Counted from the first letter of the stretch, positions 11,895 through 23,700 are shown. The stretch is 64,000 bases of DNA from Liquidambar formosana (GCA_039720395.1 CM077833.1:19095133-19159132); one strand, 5' to 3'. A program made the numbers and translations. The notes: generated by a model not told the origin, from the sequence alone.

Positions 11895-14800
11895 TCAGTG
11901 CTTCCTCTGCAAATGATCAAAAGACGTCAATCCCCAATTCATACGAAGCCAGGACGTCTATCGTCTCTGCACAATCTATGTAGAACAGATGAAGACTATA
12001 CTGGGGAAAAAAAATACAAAGACGAAAACTATACAAGAAAAAAATAAAAGTGTCAAAATCATGCACAAACTACAGAAACTGGTGATTTATGGAATTCCAC
12101 CGATAAAGGTAAAATTTGAAATACCAAGTACACAAGGATGAAACAACTTGAAAGATGTATTTGACAAGTTTGCACAGACCCAAATCAGTTTCATAACAAT
12201 TGAAACTCTGCAAGTGTGTATACACAAAATTCCTGCTTCCAAGTGTCAGTATAACTCAAATTAAAATTATTAATACCTTCCGTATCAACTCAAATTAGTA
12301 TGCTATTTTTCCATATTAAAATTGGCATTCTTTCGCCACTCTCCCTCCAAAGTTGGCATTATGCAGCACTATTATCACTCTAGATGACAAATTCAATGAA
12401 AATAATCTTGCAGCTACCAATTATGTGTCACATTGCCTGGGAAAAAAATGGCAGGGTCTTTCAAGGAAGGCACTAGCAGAATGAAAAGTCACCAAACTTT
12501 TGCAAATTGGTCGAAATAACAAATTTTCCATTTTTGTAAGTTTCTAATAACATAACACCCCTTTCACCGATGACATGAGTACTTGACCTTTAAACTGGAG
12601 TGTAAAACACTACATCATCCACTGCCAAAACTACACCGACCGCTAGTATGCTGTCAATATAACAGTCAAGGATTAAAATACAGATGCTCAATCAGCTCAT
12701 TCCTGGTTTCTCTAAAATAAAGGTCGTACCCAGTGCACAAGGCTCCAGCCTATAGCAGGGTCTGGGAGGGATAAGTGGAAGGCAACCTCACCCCCATTTT
12801 TTGGAGAGGCTGATTCCTTGACTTGAAACCACGATGCATCGTAGTTTCTCTAAACTATTAATCATAAATTTCAAGGATGATCTCCATAAGGAAATTTAAA
12901 TGGGTTCGACAATCCAACTAATTAAAATCAAATACCCTTTAACAAGAAGGAATGACAAAAGCATGTCTATTGTATGGCCTTTTTTCACATGGACTGAAAA
13001 TTAGCAATTGGCAATCCCCTAACAAACTAAATGTATCTGCTTCCTCGCTGGAACCACCTCGAGAGTAGAAATTTACATTTAATCAAAGCTCTGCCTGGGT
13101 TTCCCATATGCTTTTGCAACAAGGCGTCTCATATCAACCGATGAAAAGCCAAGATAAATCTAGATGACCCATTCAGAAATGGAATGTTAAAATAATCCAC
13201 CATCCAGCCATTAGATCAAATTTATATATCAATGGAATTATGCAGTCATACAAATTGGCCACCTCATAAAACTATGAAGAAGTCGTCAGAAAATCAACCA
13301 TTATGGGCACTATAAAATAATACGGAAAAAAATAACTCACAATACTTTAAAAGAAATATAACTTATCTGATGCAAGACAATTTCAAAATACAGGAATGCA
13401 TGCTATGTAACGATTCCCTATATTCAACATACCTTGTGCTTCTTAAATTTTCTCCCTTTACTGCTACCATAAGTTAAGCCTGTCGTTTGCCCACCCACGT
13501 CATCTTCTAGAGGTAGAGTTTTAATTTCATCATAGAAACTGTCTGTCAGACCAAGCAACCTGATACAAACAAATGAAGAATGGTCAAGCCAGGACAAATA
13601 ATAATAAAAAAATACAAGTTTCACCAGATTTTTCAACTGACTTTAAAAGACCAGTGGATAACAAAGCTAAAGAGACCACTATAACCAATATTGAAATTGA
13701 ACCGTGTGTACCCATTTCTGGACTTCTTCAAATGTTTCTCTTTCTTTTTCTCCATCTTTGTAAGAGGAGCACGTGTAAAAAGCTCCTCTTCTCGCCGCGC
13801 ACGGTCTTCCATCTTTTCCATATATCTGGTAACCTCTCTACTTTCAGTTCCAACAATTTCTCTAACCTGTATATCAAGCATCAACGTGGGAAGGTTATCA
13901 GAACCAGTAAATGAGGTCATCCAAGCTTAGAAACACCAACAACAGCAATCCAAACTAACCTCTTCAGGTCTTCCCTGCAAATCATCCATTAGTTCTCTCA
14001 CATATGCACTCTGCCTTGCCTGTCTTAGAGTCTCTTTCTCCTTCCTCAAAGAATTTCTTTCCTGTTTTGACATCTTTTCTTCCTCCATAATAGCAGGGGC
14101 AAATTTTGGGGGTCGATACAAGCCACGACCATCCTATAGTTCATACACATGGACTTAGAAAACAAATGCATTCTTAATAATAATAATAATAATGGCAAAT
14201 AATGAAAAACAAGGGCATAACCTACAGTTTTTTGTACTTTATATTTAGAACACCTCGACTCACCTCAGTAGTCATATCTGATTTGCTAATGAGCATGTCT
14301 GGGTTCGGGCGATATTTCAACAGATCCTCTGTCTTCTGAGTTGCACTTGATTCCTTTTCACTTTGACCTACATTCTCCACTACACCCTCTGTAATCCTTG
14401 TGAGCTTCTGAATTTGGTATTGGAGTTTGTTGTCAATTGGACGAATCTGTTATAAATAGAAAGGTGAAAAATTGTGTAAACATCACTGATCAGGTAAAAA
14501 GATGGAGTAGGAGAAAATGAAAGACATCCAAACCTTCTCCAAAAATAATCGTATCTCTGCAAGGCTCCGAACAACAGGATGACCCTCAATTGAGAAACCT
14601 TTTGCCTTACGGAGCAAGTAATAGACAAGTGACTGGCAATAGTTTAAAAGCAGCAAATGTTTGGCCTCGAGATAGCTAATACCATCTGCTGTTGGATAAT
14701 GATTTGCTTTCACCTGTTATATGAGACACAAAGAATATCAAACGAAGAAGATTAATTATATTCTTAGTGTTTTTATTAATAGGAGAAAATAAAATAAAAG

Positions 14801-15836
14801 CAACCCAAGATAAGCCACTAGCAATTAAACCATTTACAACCTCAATAAGCAGGCCATGTTTTCTGCTGCATGGAAAAGGTAAAATACTGTACAAAAACAA
14901 GCAAGAATGAGTGTGGTGTTATGGTTTAGGCGGTGTCATAGATGGTCATTAATAGGGGTTAGTGACGTTTGAAGTGCTGAATAGGTAATGGGGGTGACAA
15001 GGCTCAAGCAATTGATGTTGGAGGAAGAGTCACAGGTGGTAGCAGCAGAGATGCTGACATAAAAAGTTGTCATGAGCCATAGAATTGACAGTGGTGGGAG
15101 AATTGACAGCAGCAATTGGGGTAGCATTTATGGTTGCCAGGAATTTGTGGTAATACTGGTGTTAGTGGCAGTGGCAACAAAATGGAGGTAGTGGACATGG
15201 TGCTGCCAGTGGCAATGTGTGATTGATGGTCACAGCAATTATATGAGCAAACAAAGAGCAGATTTTTATTTTCAAAAGCAACGCTTGCAGTATGAAATAC
15301 ACACACACACCTTTTTTTAATCCTTTCTTGCTTCTGAAAAAGTGCTTTCAAGAAGTAATGTAAACTTCATTAAAAAAAAAAAAAAGTATTGTAAAAATGT
15401 CAAATTACTTCCATTTTGCTTCCCTTTTTTTTTTTGGGGTGCTATCCGATGCTTGACAGTGAGACTAAAAGAGTGATTCCTACCTTTGCAGTCAAAGCTT
15501 GCACTTTGCTCCTCACGGCATCCAACCCTTCCTTCATTTCTTTCAGCAACGCAACTAATTGCGGAGCTTCTCTAAACAAAACAAACAGAAGCAATCAAAT
15601 GAAATCCATTTTATTTTTATAAAAAAAAGGTTAAATTCACAAAATTGGGTGTCTACCATCTAATTCCAAATCATCTACTGGTGTCAATGCAGTCATCCAA
15701 TTGTGCTTTGAAAAACATCATAACTCTTACCAGCATAACAAATAATAAAATTGGAAAGCAAACAAACCACCCTCTACACGAATACTTACTTGTTCACTCT
15801 TTCATCGTAGCACGAGGAATTATCAGCCTCCTCCAT
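11895..15836 (-). CDS. NGDN: Neuroguidin/Lcp5-like Sas10/Utp3/C1D family protein
   Basis: Eight coding exons on the minus strand, in transcript order: 15836-15790, 15571-15484, 14713-14534, 14446-14264, 14133-13960, 13866-13712, 13559-13433, 11906-11895. They join in frame to 321 residues. Residues 15-105 form the Sas10/Utp3/C1D domain (KEAPQLVALLKEMKEGLD, then ISYLEAKHLLLLNYCQSLVY). A linker with YRPNPDML follows, then GLYRPPKFAPAIMEEEK, a charged helical stretch (QERNSLRKEKETLRQARQSA) and a lysine-rich tail. Length and order match neuroguidin/Lcp5 proteins, nucleolar partners of the small-subunit processome and, in animals, eIF4E-associated. The ATG is the first after a probable leader intron. 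The last exon adds only RKH and stop; if it is not used, the frame ends two codons after HK. The second coding intron (14714-15483) shows only simple and T-rich sequence. Confidence 0.88.
12717..12843 (-). repeat. Au SINE, minus strand, in last intron of the neuroguidin-like gene
   Basis: Read on the minus strand, GGTTTCAAGTCAAGG (B-box-like) is followed by GCCTCTCC, CAGACCCTGC and the diagnostic 3' block GAGCCTTGTGCACTGGGTAC. Identical 11-base flanks GTTTCTCTAAA lie at 12706-12716 and 12844-12854. The copy is 5'-truncated near the B box. The rest of this 1.5-kb intron (11907-13432) shows no other feature. Confidence 0.85.
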
Positions 15837-16081
15837 GGTTTTGTTAATGATCACAAACGCCCAACACTGCAATCAATATGTCAAACCTCATAAGCAACTT
15901 CACTGTGTCTCTAATTTTCCACACTCACACACACATATGTATAAACGCACACGGGGACATAACCTAGCACATAATGGGCAATGAGAGAAATTGAACTACC
16001 CCATCATCAAAACCTTAACATATTTCAAAACCCCAACCCCCCCACCCCAAAAAAAAAAAAAAAAAACACCCTTTACATAGA

Positions 16082-16101
16082 TGTGTGTGTGTGTGTGTGT
16101 G
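16082..16101 (+). repeat. (TG)n microsatellite
   Basis: About ten TG units inside the presumed leader intron of the minus-strand gene, next to A-runs at 16049-16066 and 16246-16263. Confidence 0.9.
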
Positions 16102-16293
16102 TCCTCCTTGGTGTTAGACCCTAACATCATGCACCCAGAACCTAGAATTCACCAAAAACCTAGTTTTATTGACATGGCAGAATTTTAATAACTTATATTA
16201 ATAACATGAACCAGAGACCTCACAGCTAAGTAGCTCACCAGGTCCAAAAAAAAAAAAAAAAAACCGAGGATGTGTGGAGGAGAGAGAGATCAC

Positions 16294-16450
16294 CGGGACG
16301 GTACTACGGTAGGTGTTAGTAGGCGGTGAGGGATTGGGGTCGGCGAAGGTTGAAGAGGAACGTTTGTGAATCCTCTTTGTGTTGTTCGTGGGTTTTTTGG
16401 GGTTTTGGGTCCGGATTTGCTGCTGTAAAATGGCTTTTTACAAAACCCTA
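16294..16450 (-). other. Probable 5' untranslated exon of the neuroguidin-like gene
   Basis: On the minus strand, a GTGATC donor at 16293 and an acceptor TTGCAG ending at 15867 would excise 16293-15867 and join a GC-richer leader to the ATG exon (15866-15790). The sequence is C/A-rich like plant leaders. The upstream limit is a guess, placed just before the G-run at 16482. There is no direct evidence for the transcription start. Confidence 0.5.
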
Positions 16451-16481
16451 CTGTAATGTATAGTATCGCGACATGTGGCAA

Positions 16482-16511
16482 GGGGGGGGGGGGGGGGGGG
16501 GGGGCGGGGGG
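16482..16511 (+). repeat. G homopolymer (23 G, C, 6 G) upstream of the neuroguidin-like leader
   Basis: Twenty-three consecutive G, one C and six G on the plus strand, so C-rich on the coding strand of the minus gene. It lies directly upstream of the presumed leader exon and could form a G-quadruplex. Its length is unreliable in any assembly. Confidence 0.9.
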
Positions 16512-16830
16512 AGAGGTGAGGGGACAGTGGACCGCTGTTATTAAAAACGATTCAAAGCAAAGCCGTTTAAGAGGGCAAACTCGGGATCTAGGGAAGTTGA
16601 CGCCGTGAGGCATTAATTTTTCTTTTCGTTTCCTCAGCTTTCTCACCACCCAAACATGAAACTTGACAATGAAAACAAATGGAAAGCGATAACTCACAGA
16701 AAAGGTGCTGGGATCGAAGTTTCCCTCGAGCAGTAGAAGTCTCTTTGCAGCCCAGAGAGCCGCCACCAGATCAGAAAAGCAAGACGACTTCAACCAATCC
16801 GAATCAATACAGGGCCCTGTGATTTGTTTT

Positions 16831-17248
16831 GGGAGGGCAGGTATTGCAACTCTTAATTTTTATTTTTTATTTTTTAAATCCTACTTATTTTTACTTTTAA
16901 AAATTTTATGAAAAATATTCTAAAATTTATGAAAATTAACCATAATTTCCACTAGGAAAAAGACCTGTTTCGAACCATATAAGAAAATTTTTATAAAATC
17001 TGTCTTCTAAAAACATTTTTTAAGTCATTTACACTATGTTTCATTTTTACAAAAACGAAAATTATAAATGGCCAAAAAAATCCATTTAAACCACGAAAAG
17101 TTTTATTTTACAAAGTTATTTAAAATTATGTTTTTTAATGAATAACTCGATTAATTTTTATATAAATCTTTTTATATCTTTTATAAAACCTTAAAAAATG
17201 AAAAGAAATGAAGTTTACGAATAAAATTGAGGGTTGCAATAACCACCC
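16831..17248. mobile_element. Foldback MITE, family member 1
   Basis: Left GGGAGGGCAGGTATTGCAAC and right (reverse complement) GGGTGGTTATTGCAACCCTC are inverted copies. The arms continue through TTTATGAAAA and ATAAATGG-type blocks shared with the elements at 17556 and 58147. The target duplication is not clear. No coding sequence. Confidence 0.6.
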
Positions 17249-17555
17249 TTTTGTTAAAGCTTAGATTAGTGCGGCTATGCGGGCTAAACCCAATTTTGGG
17301 TCCGATCAACAAGTTAGGGTTCGCAAGCCCAACTTATAAATGTCTTGCAAACCTTTTTTATTTGTTTTTGGAAGGGGTGGGGTGTTGCCGTGGTGGTTTA
17401 AAAATTGAAGGGGTTTAGATATCATGATTCTACGCTTTACTCTAGCCTCCCTACCACTATGCTAGCCCTAGTGGCTTCTACAAGCTCGTTTTCCATTGTA
17501 CTACAAAGTGGAGGAAATCAATATGGGCAGCCTCCTCCAGCAAGATATTTGAAAT

Positions 17556-18153
17556 GAAAGAGGCTATTGCCCCCCTCAATTTCATTTACACACTTGTTTT
17601 TTTAAATTTTTTTTTTTAAAGGTTTTTAGGAAAACTAGTCATATTATCTATTTGCAAACATCATTTTGAACAATTTTGTTCAATAAAGTTTTTTTAAAAT
17701 TTATTATGTAAGTGGACTTTTTGACATTTAAAGTTTCTATTTCATTTTTTTATTAAAAAATTAACTTAGGCTCTATTTGGTTCGTGGATTTAATTAAGGG
17801 AAAAAAAAAAGGGAAAAGAAAAGAAAAGAAAATGATATAAGGAATTGTATTTTTTCTTATTTGGTTGCAATGGAAAATTTGTAGAAGAAAAATAACTGAA
17901 ATAATTTTTGTTTGGTATGGTTTCATCTTTTACTTTTATTTTCTTTCCTCTACATTTTTTTTCTCTTTCTTTTCTTTTCTGTGGTAAAATCCACAAACCA
18001 AATTAAGGGTTAAACAACAAATTTTGGGAAAAAAACTTCTTATGCAAAATTGTTCAAAATGGCCGATTTTCATTAAATAAAAAAAAAACTTTATATTTTT
18101 CTTAAACTTGAAAAATTAAAATAAACATGGGTGCAAATAAAACTAACTGCCCC
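17556..18153. mobile_element. Foldback MITE, family member 2, interrupted by a Tourist-like insertion
   Basis: TATTTGAAAT flanks both ends (17546-17555 and 18154-18163). The left part has GGCTATTGCCCCCC and the block CATCATTTTGAACAATTTTG; the right part has an AATTGTTCAAAATGG block in inverse order and ends in ACTGCCCC. Removing the insertion at 17769-18009 leaves about 354 bp, close to the other two members. Confidence 0.65.
17769..18009. mobile_element. Tourist/PIF-Harbinger-like MITE
   Basis: The left end GGCTCTATTTGGTTCGTGGA and the reverse complement of the right end CCCTTAATTTGGTTTGTGGA are inverted repeats. TTA flanks both sides (17766-17768 and 18010-18012). The 241-bp length and 3-base TTA target fit PIF/Harbinger MITEs. 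It is nested in a foldback element. Confidence 0.65.
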
Positions 18154-18163
18154 TATTTGAAAT

Positions 18164-19820
18164 AGGTTTAGTTTCATACTCCTTTCTTTCTTTTCTTTTT
18201 TTCCTTTTTTTTTTTTATTTAGCTGGTGAGGTGTGAGGTCTCTGGTTCTGGATGCATGATTTTATTTTATACATTTTTAGAGGGCTAATAATGTAGTGGA
18301 AAATATGAGGTCAAGACTTAACTCATCAAAAACAATTAAGAGTCCACTAATCTGTTGATTATCACAAAAACAACGCCAAATGATAGGCAACTACAATCAA
18401 TGTTTACACTAAAATACGAAAGCATGGATAGAAGAGAAACTCTCTCTATCTCTCTCTCTCACGATATTATTAATTTAAAAGCTAAAAGCTAAATTGTTTG
18501 CCATAAGGCTTACATCCCTTTATTTAGAAAACTAATCCTACCAAATAGAAAAACCTAATTCTACTAGAACAAGTAAGAAATAACTAGGAAACTAAGAAAA
18601 ATAAAAGTAATAATTAAATAAAAAAGGGAAAAAAATTAAAACTAATAAAAATAACTAAAATAAACAAAATCCTAAATCAGCAACAGGCAGCAAAAAGCTC
18701 GTGATGCATACACATATCCCAAATATGTGTATGCCTATAAGGGTTATGCATATGCCGATCTGATCTGCATCAGCTAACAACGTGATTTGTTTTTCCATTA
18801 AAAGAGTAAATGTGATTTTGTTTAATGACTTTAATCTTGAAGACGGTCTACTTATACACTATAACACTATCTCACCAAGACTTGGATAAATCCCACACTT
18901 TTATTAGGGAAGGACATGACATTAGGCCTAAGGGCCAATAGCAAGAATAATTGAAAGTAAGATCCCGCCTAATTTATAGATCTTAATTTTAAATCCCAAT
19001 TTTATACTTTAAAAAACAAAAGGGCCTGTATGATTTTTGACATACTAGCCTTTTTTTGGTACCAAAAAAGCCAACAAAATATGGCAACCCCCATGAATAT
19101 TAGTATGTTACAGCAGAATCACTATAAAAATTCCCACTCTAAAATCTGCCATGTAGCAACACACACAAACAACGAGAGAGGCTTGCCTGAAGTTTGATTG
19201 GTGCTCATTGGTCATAGAATCAATTTTTAAAAATTCATAAAATTCTACTATTTTAAATTATTAATTTTATCTATGGTGGATACCATCAATTTGTTGAATT
19301 TGTTAATCTTGTTTAGGTGTAGTTAGAAGGATTTGAATTTTTAACTTATCATAATCCTAACTTTTACCACCATCCTTTACTATTAGGTTAATCCTAATGA
19401 TTTATTGAATTTGTAATTTCACCACGATAAATGTTTGCTTTCATTATAATTTTAAATTGGACAACCAAAGAGGGCCTGGATTTTGATACCATGGGCCAAG
19501 TGAGATGCACCGACGACACATGGATCCCCGCGGCCCGCGGGTGGGTTCCGTTACCCTCATTACCAATACCCTCTCAAGTCTGAAGTCTGAGCACGCCGTG
19601 GGATGATTCATCCCACTCATCGGACACGTTCGTCATTTCAAACCCAACAGGGACATCTCAGACACGTTTCCCAAGAACCAGACACGCCCCCCCACCTATA
19701 CTTCCCCGTACGCGAGACCACACCCAATCACCCCCTCTCCCCGCGATCAAAACAGTTTTCGGTCCTCCTCCAATCTGTTCTCCTTGCTCGCCGAGCACAT
19801 CACGGATCGGATCTGCCGTC
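18164..19820. other. Intergenic region upstream of SABRE
   Basis: Mostly AT-rich with a CT-rich patch near 18440-18460. A direct echo of ATACACATAT / ATATGTGTAT lies at 18709-18732, a short palindromic pair. From about 19490 the sequence turns abruptly GC-richer, with an imperfect palindrome CCCGCGGCCCGCGGG near 19528-19542. This suggests the proximal promoter and CpG-rich start region of the SABRE gene. No gene is seen. Confidence 0.5.
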
Positions 19821-19828
19821 TATAAATA
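19821..19828 (+). promoter_or_regulatory. TATA box of the SABRE gene
   Basis: TATAAATA sits in GC-rich sequence, 238 bases before the SABRE ATG, followed by a C/T-rich leader typical of plant 5' untranslated regions. The start of transcription is expected near 19850. Confidence 0.65.
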
Positions 19829-19954
19829 CTCTTTTCCTTTCGGTTTCTTCGCCCTACGACGACTCATTCTCCCTTCAATCGCACACCGTCGACTCTCAGA
19901 GAACCCCCGTGATCGATCCTCTAGGGTTTATCCTTTTTATCTCCCCCGTTTTGC

Positions 19955-20017
19955 CATGACGGTATGTGCAGAGATTGCATTTCGCTTGAATTCTGGTGTT
20001 CGCGTGGATCCCCTGTA
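19955..20017 (+). promoter_or_regulatory. Upstream ORF 1 in the SABRE leader (20 codons)
   Basis: The ATG at 19955 (G at -3) opens 20 codons, starting MTVCAEIAFR and ending at TAA, 41 bases before the main ATG. If transcription starts after the TATA box, scanning ribosomes meet it first. Peptide conservation is unknown. Confidence 0.45.
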
Positions 20018-20129
20018 AATCACAGAGTTTCGGAGATCGATTACATTCTCGAGCAGAAATGGCAGCTTCGCCTGTCAAGTTTTTGTTTGGATTCCTCCTC
20101 GTTTCAGTCATTTTATGGCTGCTTTTCAT
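19964..20129 (+). promoter_or_regulatory. Upstream ORF 2 overlapping the SABRE start codon
   Basis: A second ATG at 19964, in another frame, reads through the main ATG (20059) and the rest of exon 1. After splicing to exon 2 it would stop at 26064-26066, about 65 codons in all. Such an overlap would lower SABRE translation unless leaky scanning occurs. Its context is only moderate (G at -3, T at +4), and the main ATG is better (G at -3, G at +4). Confidence 0.45.
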
Positions 20130-20753
20130 GTAAGTTGACGAATTTCACTTTATATATGTATGTATGTATAGAGACAGAGTTTCATTGATTGGTTTTAGGT
20201 TGTTTGAGGGATTGGTAATGTGTAATTGTGCTGGATAATGCATTTTATGGCACAATTTAGGTATGTGATTGTATTGGAGATGCCTGTTGTTTGTGTTTTG
20301 ATGTTTCCTTTTGCAGTAATTATGCTATAAGTAATTTTTGTGAATCACATTGAGCCAAATTTCTTTCAAAACTCCGAAAATGAAACTGGATGGATTGATT
20401 TTATTTTTATTTTTTAAGCTATCGTTTTCGAATCTTTGTGATATTTGAGTTGACGGGGCAACATTTAGCAGCCTCGCACATTGCAAAACAGAGGCATTGC
20501 CAGTGTTAGGTTGCATGTATCATCTAGGGAGCCAGTCTAGTTTATACGAGTATAAGAAAAAAACCTATTTCTTAAGGAAAAGAAAAAATGGGGTCACATG
20601 GCAGGAGAATTGTTAACTGTTTGAATAAAGACATCAAGACATAGGATCAGCGATTATGAATTGCCCATTTGACTTTCAATTCAGTTTAGTTTGAGCTCAA
20701 ATATCCGCACTTTTCTGTATTCCACACCTCCTCAACAATCCCCGCCCCCCACC

Positions 20754-20784
<31 letters not shown>

Positions 20785-23700
20785 AAAAAAAAAAAAAACA
20801 CAAAGAAGAAAAAAAAGATGAAGGTGTACAAGCTAAGAGACTTCAACCCAGCTTTGTGGTGTAACTACCACCAAACCTCCCATCAGACCTGATGCCATCT
20901 CTCCAATTTCCTTAAATAAGCTTATGTTTCACGTGGTTAATAAATTGGGCTACTTTTGCACCTATTCATGACTCTGAGAATGTTTATGTTAAATTCAACT
21001 CTGTTTCCCCCCCCCCCCCCCCCCCCCCCCCCCTCATAATCATCTGGTGTGGGCCATTGAATGCGTTCTCACTATGTCAATCCACTAATTGGCCATCCCA
21101 AATACTGTTTCACATACTCAAAATCCACTGAGTTTCTCCCATCATGCCTGATAATGGTGTTACCTTCAATTCTTGTGCATTCATTTCTAACTGTGTACTT
21201 TCTCGTCTTTTTTACTAACATATCTCAATATAGTCATTATTGTCACCTTCTATGGCCATTTCTCTTTATAGTACATCGTACAGTAATCGAGGTACAGAAT
21301 TTCGTTTCTATATGTCATTTCAGTCACCCCTAAAATAAAAACATTTTGAGATGTTCTGAGAAACACAATGTTAACAATGAAAAAATTTGGAGACACATAG
21401 AAACGTATGCTTCATCGTAATTGCTTGGTGCTACTACTTTGGTTCTAGTTACATTACGTCAGAGGAGTCACTCAGTCAAGTACTGGTTCATACCTTCTGG
21501 CATTTGTGGGAGACGATTTACTACAAGACCATTACTTGGTGCTTGGATAGCAGCAAAAGCTGGGGATTGAACGAAGAGATTGAAATCAACGATATGGATG
21601 CCGACTCAATGATCAGGTGGGCATAGAACGCTTGAATCCAGATACCAGGGCCTACCTCTTGAATATGAGCTATAGTCTAAGTGAGTGAGCTGATTGGAGT
21701 GGGAGAAGGGGTGGAGTCAGTGCTCTGGCGTTCAACTTGGGGTGTAAGGCAGGCTGTCTTTCAAATTCCTATCTTGGCTTGCCTTTGGGAGCTCCATGTA
21801 GATCTAAGGCGATTTGGGAGTTGGTGATTGAAAGAGTTGAGAAGAGTTTGGTTGCTTGGAAGAAGGGCTACTTTTCAAGAGGGGGTTAAGATCACTTTAA
21901 TTTGGAGTATGTTAGCCACATTGCCTACTTCATGTTTCTTTTCAAATTCCTGCTGTAGTGGCTAATAGATTGGAGAAGTTGCAAAAGGACTTTATCTCGG
22001 CAGTTATGGGGGATTAGCAGAAAATGCATTTGGTCAAGTACAGGGAGGCTTGCTTCCTGAAGCAGGATGGGGGTTTTTGTTAATTAGGCCTCTCAGGGTG
22101 GTGAATCAAGCATTGGTCAAAAAGTGGAGGTTTGCTATGGAATCCGATGTTCTTTGGAGAAAGGTTATGGTATGGAGGTATGGTTGTGAGGATGAGGGAG
22201 ATTAGTCTTTCCAATGGTACTAGTCCGTGGTGGTCAATTCTGGTTGGGTACAGTTTGTTTGCGGGTTGGATTAGGTTTTGGATAGAGGATGGGAACTTCA
22301 GATTCTAGTCAGATGTATGGTGTGGGGATAGGGCTCTTATGCATGCGGCTCTTCTATACAGTCTGATTGTTTGACAGTTTCTAAAGATGCTTGGGTTGGA
22401 GACATTATGGCTCAGTCTAATGATTTGGTTAACTAAGACATTCATTTTGAGATGAGCCTATGATTGGAAATTGGACGAGATGGTTACTTTCTTCGAGAGG
22501 ATTTATGGTATGGCAGTTGTTAGGGCAACCCTTAATAATATTTGTTGGAATAGAACCGCTAATGGAGAATTTTCAGTCAATTCGTTTTTTGCTTCTTTGC
22601 TTGGAGATAGGAGGTATTCGTCTTTTCCAGCATCTAGGATTTGGCTGGGTTCAGTCTTGTCTAGGGTGGCATTCTTTGTTTGGCAGGTGGTGAAGGCGAA
22701 TGTCTGACCTTGGATACTCTTAAAAAACGTTTGGTTTGCCGAATTGGTGTGTGTGATGTGTAAAGAGGAGTCGGAATCAGTGGACCGCCTTTATGGTATA
22801 GTTGTTTTCAGATTTTTGGAATTCATTGGGTTTTGCCTCAATCTTCATTTTTCTCTTGACTGAGGAATCACAGATTAGTAGCTCAGCTTCTTTAGTGGTT
22901 TCAGTATAGAAAATGGTTCCTCATGCCATTTTTTTTGGTCTGTGTGGAAGGAAAGGAATAGAAGAACCTTTGATGGGGAGGAGTGGTCAATGGAGAGGTT
23001 GAGCAGATTTTTAGTGGGGTTACCCCGTTGGTTTTTCAATTGTGCCCCCTTACAATCTTTTGTTTTTAACAATTGTAAATTGTAATTGTTGACTCTTTTA
23101 TTTTTATTTAATATTTATTAAAAAAAAATTCATCGAAAGAAGGAAAATTGTTAGCATAAGTGAATTAATTGGTTGCTTAAATATGTTTGAGGCCTATACC
23201 CCAAAGTTATTAAAGGCACTAGGCCTGCTTAGGCGCCAAGGTTTCCTAGGGCCTAGGAGCAAAAAAAAATAAAAGAAAAGAAAAAGAAAAAGAAAAAAGA
23301 AGAAGCGCTAGCGTGAGCGAAGTAAGTCTCTGCATGTTTTAAATAAAAACAAATTAAAAACTTTTAATTAAATACAAAGAACAAGAAAATTAATATGCAC
23401 ATGTCAAATTGAATACTTTCATACTTTGACCTATTAGCTCAATTGGTTAGAGTGTTGCACAATAGCACAAAACTCTCACAGCCACAACAAAAGGGCAAAA
23501 AGTAGGAAGAAAAAATGTAACAACTGTGAAAGGAGTTAGAAGGAAAAGAAGAAGAAGAAGAAGAAGAAGAAGAAGAAGAAGAAGAAGAAGAGCACAACAA
23601 TAAGAAAATTGAAGTAGAAATAAAGGGGGCAACATGCAGTAGTGGAAACAGCAGAAGAGGAAGAACAAGAAGAGGAAGAAGAATAAGAAGAAGAGCACAA

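Noticed and set aside
19603..19959. 118-codon plus-strand frame before the SABRE leader
   Set aside because: It starts upstream of the TATA box and has the composition of the C-rich promoter and leader, with no family resemblance.
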